Positions 42,201 to 64,000 of a DNA stretch of 64,000 nucleotides are shown one piece after another (the stretch's first letter is position 1; the number at the start of each line of letters is the position of its first letter). Under the pieces are notes generated by a model. The model searched no databases. It was given only the letters and a program-made list of their open reading frames with translations, and had not been told where the DNA came from. The stretch spans positions 6,200,001 to 6,264,000 of the forward strand of contig NZ_BLWC01000001.1 in NCBI RefSeq assembly GCF_013167895.1. Direction: 5' to 3'. This stretch comes from Streptomyces fulvorobeus (GTDB lineage Bacteria; Actinomycetota; Actinomycetes; Streptomycetales; Streptomycetaceae). Made by a program: the position numbers and the translations under genes.

Positions 42201-42987
42201 GGAGGACGGGCGCCCGGTCACCGCGGTGCGGCGGCTGCTGGAGGGCCCCGCCGACGGAGTGGATCCGGACGACCTGTACGACGCCGCGGCCGCGGCCGGA
42301 CGCACCGCCTGGGTGACCTGGTCGGCCGAGGGCCCGCCGGACACCGTGGACCTGGTGCTGGCCCCGGCGGACGGCAACGCCGCGGCGCCGGTGGCACCAC
42401 CGGCCGAGCTGTGGCCCGGCGAGCCGGACGCGGACCGGCCGGAAACGAACGACCCGTCCGCCGCATCCCACCACCGCGAACTGGCCGCCGCACTCCGCTC
42501 CCACCTGGCCGAACGGCTGCCGGACTACATGGTCCCCTCGGCCGTCGTCATCCTCGACGCCCTCCCGCTGACCGCCAACGGGAAGGTGGACCGGACCGCG
42601 CTGCCCGACCCCGACCCGGCGGGCACGGCCGGCAGCCGCCCGCCGCGCACGCCCCGGGAGAAGCTGCTGTGCACGCTCTTCGCCGACCTGCTGGGCCTGG
42701 GCCGGGTCGGAGTCCAGGACAGCTTCTTCGGCCTGGGCGGCGACAGCGTCCTGTCCGTCCGGCTCGTCAGCCGCGCCCGCGAACACGGGCTGCCGCTGAC
42801 CACCCGCGACGTCTTCGAGCACCACACCGCGGCCGCGCTCGCGGCGGCCCTGGAAGGCAGGGAACCGGAGGGCGAGCCGACCGGCGGCCCGCCGGACCCC
42901 GGCGCCACCGCCCCCCGGCCCATCAGCGCCGATGAACTCGCCGAGCTGGAGGACGAGCTCGGCGCGGATTGGGAGGAGATGCAGTGA
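24104..42987 (+). CDS. lptA: NRPS, modules 1-5 (LptA-like), four one-base frameshifts
   Basis: A giant cytoplasmic peptide synthetase: Cstarter-A-PCP / C-A-PCP-E / C-A-PCP / C-A-PCP / C-A-NMT-PCP. ATG 24104 follows GGGAGAAG. The reading frame steps back by one base at 26770-26771 (GG), 31683-31687 (G5), 38941-38945 (C5) and 42044-42058 (one of two C5 runs). Adding a base at each gives one protein of about 6,295 residues. Five modules with E in module 2, Thr at 4 and N-methyl-Gly at 5 match LptA of A54145 (and DptA of daptomycin apart from the methylation). The C-terminus ELAELEDELGADWEEMQ is an acidic docking tail. The stop overlaps the next gene (GTGA at 42984-42987). Confidence 0.9.
27245..31990 (+). 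other. lptA module 2: C-A-PCP-E, D-residue (acidic, Glu by analogy)
   Basis: LCL-type condensation (PLSSAQRRLWFLDEF, HHVAADG). The A-domain pocket reads D-L-V-K-V-A-S-V-N: the DL..K signature with FVKATPSH is shared with the Asp/Asn domains here, but Val239/Ala301 differ, suggesting a related side chain such as Glu. PCP Ser is at 30322-30324 in the E-partner type GGDSI. The epimerization domain has HHLSVDG (30916-30936), EGHGR, RTVGWFTSVHPVRL and FGFNYLGR; its end contains the frameshift near 31683. The next C domain is DCL-type, consistent with a D residue. Confidence 0.85.
31999..35130 (+). other. lptA module 3: C-A-PCP, Asn predicted
   Basis: DCL-type condensation domain: it starts LLALAPAQEGLLFHSTFDD and has HHLVLDGWS at about 32429. 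The pocket reads D-L-T-K-V-G-D-V-N. Asp322 (FNDYGPSE) separates it from the Asp-type domains in modules 7 and 9, which have Ala there, so I predict Asn. A54145 has hydroxy-Asn at position 3. PCP Ser is at 35007-35009 (GGHSL, the non-epimerised type). Confidence 0.82.
35235..38425 (+). other. lptA module 4: C-A-PCP, Thr predicted
   Basis: LCL-type condensation (HHIAADGWS). The pocket reads D-F-W-S-V-G-M-V-H, the well-known threonine code (AFDFSVWEMW, VTVLSQTPSAF, NMYGITETTVHV). Thr4 closes the depsipeptide ring through its hydroxyl in daptomycin and A54145. A short Pro-rich insertion (WPTPAPSPAAHLLG) replaces the usual WxxLPVQYADY segment of the C domain near 35710-35750. PCP Ser is at 38310-38312. 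Confidence 0.88.
38455..42984 (+). other. lptA module 5: C-A-NMT-PCP, N-methylglycine (sarcosine)
   Basis: LCL condensation (HHIAGDGWS), broken by the C5 run at 38941. The A-domain pocket reads D-I-L-Q-L-G-V-I-W, nearly the standard glycine code. An N-methyltransferase is inserted in the A domain C-terminal part (about 41270-42040), with the SAM motif LLEIGVGTGLLLSELA and NSVVQYFP. A second break follows at 42044-42058. PCP Ser is at 42745-42747 in GGDSV, unusual because no E domain follows. Sarcosine at position 5 is diagnostic of A54145 rather than daptomycin. Confidence 0.9.
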
Positions 42988-45900
42988 GCGGTCCGCAGCG
43001 CATGGTCGAGGAGGTCCTCGCGGTCACCCCGCTCCAGGAGGGGCTGCTCTTCCACGCGGTCTTCGACGAGAACGCCCCCGACGCCTACGTCAGCCGACTG
43101 GTTCTGACCCTCTCCGGGGAGCTGGACGCCGACCGGCTGCGACGGGCCGCCCAGGCGCTGGTGGCACGCCACCCGGCGCTGCGCTCGGCCTTCCGCCAGC
43201 GGCGCTCGGGGAGTGGTTCCAACTGGTCGCCACCCGTCCCGCGGTGCCCTGGCAGGAGCTGGACCTGCGGCCCGTGGGGAGCCCGGCGGAGGCGGACAAG
43301 CACCTGGAGGCGCTCCTGGACGAGCACCACCGCACCGGTTTCGACCTCGGCCGGCCACCCCTGCTGCGCTTCCTGCTGGCCAGGACCGGCGAGGACCGCC
43401 ATCAGTTGGCCGTGACCTACCACCACCTCATCCTCGACGGCTGGTCCATGCCCATCCTGATGCGGGAACTGGTGGCGCTCTACGGCAGCGGCGGCGACTC
43501 CTCCGCGCTCCCGCCCGTCCGCCCGCACCGCGACCACCTCGACTGGCTGGCCCGCCGCCCGCCCGAGCAGAGCGCCCGCGCCTGGCGGCAGGCGCTGGCG
43601 GGGCTGCCCGGACCCACCCTGATCGCCCCGGACGCCGACCGCAACGGACCGCTGCCCAGGTCGGTGTGGACGCGGCTCGGCGAGCGGGACACCCGCGCCC
43701 TCGGCGCGTGGGCGCGGACCCACGGCGTGACGGTCAACTCGGCGGTGCAGGCCGCCTGGGCGACGGTGATCGGCCGCCTCACCGGCCGCGACGACGTCGT
43801 CTTCGGGACGACGGTCTCGGGGCGCCCGCCGGAGCTGCCCGGCGCCGAGGAGATGGTCGGTTTCTTCATCAACACCGTGCCGACGCGCGTGCGGATGCGG
43901 CCGGGCGAGCCGGTCGGCGACCTCGTCGTCCGGCTCCAGCGCGAGCAGACCGCCCTCATGGAGCACCAGCACGTCAGGCTCTCCGACATCCAGCGCTGGT
44001 CCGACCGGACCGTGCTCTTCGACACCTCCACCGCGTTCGAGAACTACCCCGCCGACGACCTCGCCGCCGTCAGCTCCTTTGACCACGCGGGCCTGCGCGT
44101 CGAGGGAGGCTCCGGCCGCACCACCACACACTTCCCCCTCTCCCTCTACGCGCTCCCCGGCCCGGCGCTCCGCCTGCGCCTGGACCACCGCCCCGACGCC
44201 GTGGACCGCGTCACCGCGCGCCACGCGGCGGACCTGATGGAACGCGCCCTGACGGCCATCCACAGCGCCCCCGCCACCCCGACCGCCGCGCTCGCCGCCA
44301 CCCCCGCGACGGAACGGGCGGTGCGCCCGCCTGCACACCGCGCCGCACCGCAGCCCACCCCGACCACGATCGTGGACGCGTTCGAGGCGCGGGCGCGCGC
44401 GGCCCCCGCGGCCCCCGCCGTCCTCGCCGGCGGCCAGGAGCTGACCTACGCCGAACTCGACGCCCGCGCGAACCGGCTGGCGCGCCTGCTCCTGGAGCGA
44501 GGGTGCGGACCCGAGAGCCGGGTCGCCCTCACCGTCTCCCGGAACGCCTGGCTGCCCGTCGCTGTCCTCGGCATCCTCAAGGCGGGCGGCTGCTACGTCC
44601 CGGTGGGCGCCGCGCTGCCGCAGGAGCGCGCCGCCCACATCCTCCGCGAGACCGCGCCGGTCTGCCTCCTCACCGACCCCGACGCCGAGGCCGCCCGGAC
44701 CCGGCGCACCGACCCCGGGGCGCACGACCGACCCGAGACCGCACCGGGCGGCGTCGAGCGCGTCGTCCTGACCGAAGCACTCCTGGCCCCGTACGACCCG
44801 GCCGCACCGACCGACGCCGAACGGGCCGGGCCGCTGCTGCCGGGCCACCTCGCCTACATCCTCCACACCTCCGGCTCCAGCGGCCGGCCCAAGGGGGTCG
44901 CGGTCGAACACGCCCAGGTGAACGCCCTGCTGTCCTGGGCCGCCACCGGCCTCGGCGCCGACCGGCTGCACCGGACCGTGGCCGCCACCTCGGAGAGCTT
45001 CGACGTGTCGGTCTTCGACACCCTCGTCCCGCTGCTCATGGGCGGCCGCATCGAGATCGTGGAGAACACCCTGGCCGTCGCTGACAGGACCGACGGCGAA
45101 CCCTCCCTCCTGAACGCCGTCCCCTCGGCCCTGCAGGCGCTCCTGGAGCGCGGCGAGCCGCTCGCCGTCGACACCTTCCTCTGCGCCGGAGAACCCTTCC
45201 CCGCCGCGCTGGGCGACGCCCTGCGCGCCGCGTTCCCGCGGGCACGCGTGGCCAACCTCTACGGCCCGACCGAGACGACCGTCTTCGTCACCGCCCGGTT
45301 CCTCGACGAGACCGAGGACGGCGCGCCCCCCATCGGTCACCCGCTGCCCGGCGTGCGCATCCACATCCTCGACCCCTGGCTCCGCCCCGTGCCGGACGGA
45401 GTCGTGGGGGAGCTGTACATCGCCGGGGACCACGTCACCCGCGGCTACTGGCAGAGCCCGGACACGACCGCCGAACGCTACGTCGCCGACCCCTTCGGCG
45501 CACCGGGCGCCCGCATGTACCGCAGCGGCGACCTCGGGCGGCTCCGCCCCGACGGGGAGATCGACCTGGTCGGCCGGGCCGACGGCCAGGTGAAGGTGCG
45601 CGGCCACCGGGTCGAGCTGGGAGAGGTGGAGGCCGTGCTGGCCTCCCACCCGGAGGTCGGACAGGCGGCAGCCGCCGTGCACGACGGCGGACCCGCGGGA
45701 CCGCGCCTGGTGGGCTACGTCGTCCCCCGCGGAACGACGCCCGACACGGCCGCGGTCCTGGACCACGTACGACGCAAAGCGCCCCCTTACATGGTGCCCT
45801 CGGCGCTGGTGGTCCTTGACGAGCTGCCGCTGACCGTCAACGGCAAACGGGACCGTGCCGCGCTGCCGCCCCCGCCGGACCGGAGCGACGCCACGCGGGC

Positions 45901-46130
45901 GCGCGCCCCCCGAGGCCCGCACGAGACGATCCTGCTCGGCCTGTTCGCCGATGTGCTCGGAGTACGCCCGGCCGGCATCGACGACGACTTCTTCGCACTG
46001 GGCGGCCACTCGCTGCTCGCCACCCGCCTGGTCAGCAGGGTGCGCACCACTCTGGGAGCCGAACTGGCGGTGCGGGACCTCTTCGAACACCCCACGGTGG
46101 CCGCCCTGTACGCCAGGATCGCCCGTGCCG
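42984..46130 (+). other. lptB module 6: C-A-PCP, Ala predicted (tentative)
   Basis: The condensation domain is DCL-like in sequence (VTPLQEGLLFHAVFDE, YHHLILDGWSMP) although module 5 has no E domain; its donor, sarcosine, is achiral. The pocket reads D-V-F-N-L-A-L-V-F (ESFDVSVFDTL, LLNAVPSAL, NLYGPTETTVFV), close to alanine codes of the D-x-F-N-x-A-L type. A54145 has Ala6. PCP Ser is at 46010-46012. Confidence 0.78.
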
Positions 46131-49100
46131 GGGCGGCCCGGCCGCCGGTCTCCCGCCTGCACGAGCGGCCCGACCGCATCCCCCTCTCGTTTGCCCAGCG
46201 GCGGCTGTGGTTCCTCCACCGCCTCCAGGGCGACAGCGCCGCCTACCACGTCCCGCTCGCGCTCCGCCTCACCGGACGCCTCGACACGGCCGCGCTGCGC
46301 GGCGCGATCGCCGACGCGGTCGCCCGGCACGGAAGCCTGCGCACGGTCTTCGACGAGGACGCCGAGGGCCCCTGCCAGGTCGTCCAGGACGCCTCGGCGG
46401 CCGCCCGGCTGATCACCCTGGCCCCGGAGCCGGTCGAGGACCCGCTGCGGGCGGCGGAGGAGGCGGTGGCCAAGCCCTTCGACCTGACGGCCGGACCGCC
46501 CCTGCGGTGCAGGCTCTTCACCCGGTCCGCGGACCCGGCCGACCCGCACGCGGGCCAGGAGCCGGAAGAACACCTGTTCCTGCTGGTAGTGCACCACATC
46601 GCGGCCGACGGATGGTCGCTGCGGATCATCGCGCGGGACGTGGCCGCCGGCTACGCCGCCCGCGTGCGCGGCGAGGACTTCGCGCCCGCCCCGACCCCCG
46701 TCGACTACGTCGACCACACCCTGTGGCAGCACCGGGTGCTCGGCGGCCCCGACGCGGCCGACGGCCCGCTCGACGGCCAGCTCGCCCACTGGCGGCGGCA
46801 GTTGGCCGGCCTGCCGCAGGAGATCGCCCTGCCGGCCGACCGGCCGCGCCCGGCCGCCTCCTCCCACCGGGGCGAGGACGTCGACTTCACCGTCCCCGCT
46901 GCCGCGGCCGCACGGATCAGGGAGCTGGCGGGAACCACCGGCGCCACGCCCTTCATGGTCCTCCAGGCCGCGCTGGCGGTCCTGCTGCACCGCCTGGGGG
47001 CGGGTGCGGACATCCCGCTGGGCACCCCGGTCGCCGGGCGCACCGACAGCGCGGTGGAGGGGGTCGTCGGACTCTTCGTCAACACCCTGGTCCTGCGCAC
47101 GGACCTGAGCGGCTCGCCCACCTTCGCACAACTCCTGGGCCGGGTCCGCGCCACCGCCCTGGACGCCTACGCCCACCAGGACGTGCCCTTCGAACGGCTG
47201 GTGGAGGTGCTCGCCCCCGAGCGCTCCCTGGCCCGCCACCCCCTCTTCCAGGTCTCCCTCGTCCTGCAGAACCTCGACGAGGCGGCGGCGCCGGTGGACG
47301 GACTGCCCGGACTGCGCGCCGAAGCGGTCCGCACCCGGCGCGACGGCGCGAAGGTCGACCTGTCCTTCGTGCTGGCCCCGAGCGGACCGGACGGCGGCGA
47401 CATGCCCGGAGTCCTCACCTACAGCGCCGACCTCTTCGACCGCGCGACTGCGCAGCGGCTCGTGGACCGGCTGCTGCGGGTGCTGGACCAAGTGCTCGCC
47501 GCCCCCGCCACCCCCGTGGGGCGGGTGGACGTGCTCCTGCCCGGCGAGGCGCGGCGCGAGCGGGAGCACAGCCGCGGACCGGGCACGGCGGAAGGCACGG
47601 ACGAACCGCTCGCCCGCTTCGAGCGGTGGGCGGCGACCGCCCCCGACGCCCCCGCCCTGCGGTGGGACGGCGGCCGGCTGACCTACGCCGAGCTGGACCG
47701 GAAGGCGGACGCGGTGGCCCGCGTGCTCCTCGGGCGCTCCATCGGGCCGGAGGACGTGGTCGCGGTCGTCGCCCCGCGCGATCCCGACGTGGTGGCCGCA
47801 CTCCTCGGGGTGCTCAAGTCCGGCGCCGCCTACCTCCCGATCGACGAGTCGTGGCCGCTCGAACGGCGGCGGCGGGTGACCGCCGACGCCGGGGTGCGCC
47901 TGCTCCTGGCGGCAGGGGACACCGGCGCCGCCCGGACCGCCTTCGGCCCCTCCTGCGGACCGGACACCGAGGTCCTCGGCCTCGCGGACCCGGCCTTCCG
48001 CGCCACCGGCGGCCCCGCCCTTCCCGCCGGGCGGTTCCACCCGCGCTCGCTCGCGTACGTCATCTACACCTCCGGCTCCACCGGGCACCCCAAGGGCGTG
48101 GGCGTGGAGCGGCGGGCACTGGCGCACTACGTGGAAGGGGCCGTCCACCGCTACCCGGACGCCGCGGGAACGGCCCTGCTCCACTCGCCGCTGACCTTCG
48201 ACCTCAGCGCCACCGCCCTGTTCACCCCCCTCGCCTCGGGCGGCTGCGTCGTGCTGGGGGAGGTGGACCGGGCGGCGGACGCCCACCCGGTGGGCTTCGT
48301 CAAGGCGACGCCGTCCCACCTGCCGCTCCTTGACCGGCGTCCCGGACTGCTGGGGGAGAACGGCACCCTGGTACTGGGCGGTGAAGCGCTCGACGGGCGG
48401 GCCCTGCGCGACTGGCGGGCCGCCCACCCGCACGCCGAGGTCGTCAACGCCTACGGCCCCACGGAGCTGACCGTCAACTGCGCCGAGCACCGCATCGCCC
48501 CCGGCGACCCGGTGCCGGACGGTCCGGTGCCGATCGGCCGCCCGTTCGCCGACGTCCGCGCGATGGTGCTCGACACGGGACTGGCACCCGCGCCCCCGGG
48601 CGTGGCCGGGGAGCTGTACGTCGCCGGGCCCGGAGTGGCCCGCGGCTACCTGGGCCGGCGCGCCCTGACCGCCGAGCGGTTCGTGGCCTGCCCCTTCGGG
48701 GAGCCGGGGGAGCGGATGTACCGCACCGGCGACCTCGTCCGCCGCCTGCCCGGTGGCGAACTGGAGTACGTGGGTCGAACGGACGAGCAGGTGAAGCTGC
48801 GGGGCTTCCGGATAGAACTCCCCGAGGTGGCGCGCGCCCTGGCCGCCGAGGAGTCGGTCGCCCGCGCCGTCGCCGTCGTACGGGAGGACCGTCCGGGCGA
48901 CCGGCGGCTGACCGGCTACGTGGTCCCGGCGGCGGGAGCCCGCCCGCACGAGGACGCACTGCGCGGCGCGGTGGCCCGCATCCTGCCCGACTACATGGTG
49001 CCCTCCGCCGTCGTGGTCCTCGACGAACTGCCCACCACGCCCCACGGCAAGCTCGACCGGCGCGCGCTCCCCGCCCCCGCCCACCGCTCGGCGGGCGGCC

Positions 49101-49377
49101 GCCCGCCGAGCGACGAGCGCGAGCGGACCCTGTGCCGGATCTACGCCGACGTCCTGGGCCTGCCCGAGGTCGGGGCCGAGGACGACTTCTTCGCACTCGG
49201 CGGCCACTCCCTGCTCGCCACCCGGCTGGTCAACCGCATCCGGGCCGAACTCGCCGAAGAACTGGACGTACGGACCGTGTTCGAAGCGCGAACGGTAGCC
49301 GCGCTGGCGGCCCGGCTGCGGACCGCCCGCCCTGACACCCGCCCAGCGTTGCGACGGATGTCGCGGTCGGAGGACTT

Positions 49378-49381
<4 letters not shown>
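42984..49381 (+). CDS. lptB: NRPS, modules 6-7 (LptB-like), one frameshift
   Basis: Two modules, C-A-PCP-C-A-PCP, about 2,132 residues once corrected. GTG 42984 (MSGPQRMVEEVLAVTPLQEG) overlaps the previous stop (GTGA) and follows GGGAGGAG, so translation is coupled. The frame breaks at CGGGGAG (four G at 43208-43211); a fifth G restores RRSGEWFQLVATRPAVPWQEL. There is no E or TE domain. The two-module gene between a five-module and a longer NRPS is exactly the lptA-lptB-lptC division of A54145; daptomycin has modules 6-11 in one gene. It ends RRMSRSEDL with TGA 49379-49381 overlapping the next start. Confidence 0.9.
46160..49378 (+). other. lptB module 7: C-A-PCP, Asp predicted
   Basis: LCL-type condensation (HHIAADGWS). 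The pocket reads D-L-T-K-V-G-A-V-N (FDLSATALF, FVKATPSHL, NAYGPTELTVNC), the aspartate code of daptomycin-family synthetases. This is the first Asp of the predicted DXDG motif. PCP Ser is at 49208-49210. Confidence 0.85.

Positions 49382-64000
<14,619 letters not shown>

Noticed and set aside
24104..42987. Reading the NRPS as several shorter separate genes with new starts at each frame break
   Set aside because: Breaks fall inside domains (A, E, C, NMT) and motifs continue directly in the next frame; no ribosome binding sites or linkers lie there.

Overview
The window is high-GC actinobacterial DNA, almost certainly Streptomyces. Supporting signs are the strong G/C bias at third codon positions, the hsp18 gene with its divergent regulator and matching operator, many Streptomyces-type IS5 remnants, and a large modular NRPS locus. 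The native strain cannot be fixed from sequence alone. The NRPS layout matches the A54145 lipopeptide locus described from Streptomyces fradiae.

Left part (1-20.6 kb): a mosaic of ordinary and accessory genes. It starts with the end of a secreted AA10 lytic polysaccharide monooxygenase and an IS5 remnant. Next is the RheA-like repressor/hsp18 pair, with a TGTCATC-N5-GATGACA operator between them, followed by a DUF2267 protein, a small hypothetical protein and an EF-hand protein. Then comes a likely operon of a furan-phosphate synthase (MfnB-like), an aldehyde dehydrogenase and a zinc alcohol dehydrogenase. A PF04072-type methyltransferase follows, then a TetR regulator divergent from an FAD monooxygenase with duplicated operators, and a dienelactone-hydrolase-like protein whose nucleophile position is glycine. 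An IS5-type element with visible inverted repeats, a 161-bp MITE-like element, a secreted glycine-rich repeat protein, a disrupted zinc-ribbon nuclease-like gene and a scrambled IS3/IS5 junction complete this part.

Right part (21.7-64 kb): a lipopeptide assembly line, all on the + strand: fatty acyl-AMP ligase (lptE-like), acyl carrier protein (lptF-like), and three NRPS genes with modules 1-5 (lptA-like), 6-7 (lptB-like) and 8-11 (lptC-like, running off the end). My reading of the adenylation pockets is: X1 (Trp only by analogy), residue 2 acidic-type and epimerised (D-Glu by analogy), Asn3, Thr4, N-methyl-Gly5, Ala6 (tentative), Asp7, D-basic8 (Lys/Orn), Asp9, Gly10, D-Asn11. Asp7-X8-Asp9-Gly10 is the DXDG calcium-binding motif of the daptomycin/CDA/A54145 family. 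The starter condensation domain, ligase and ACP supply the N-terminal acyl chain, and Thr4 is the usual ring-closing residue. Modules 12-13, the thioesterase and the tailoring genes would lie beyond 64,000.

Sequence quality: ten breaks in otherwise clean reading frames (aldehyde dehydrogenase, glycine-rich gene, ligase and seven in the NRPS genes) are all repaired by adding one base, nearly always to a short G or C run. Two more breaks with the same sign split the nuclease-like gene. This one-directional pattern points to homopolymer under-calling in the assembly rather than dead genes. I therefore describe these genes as continuous, with the breaks noted.
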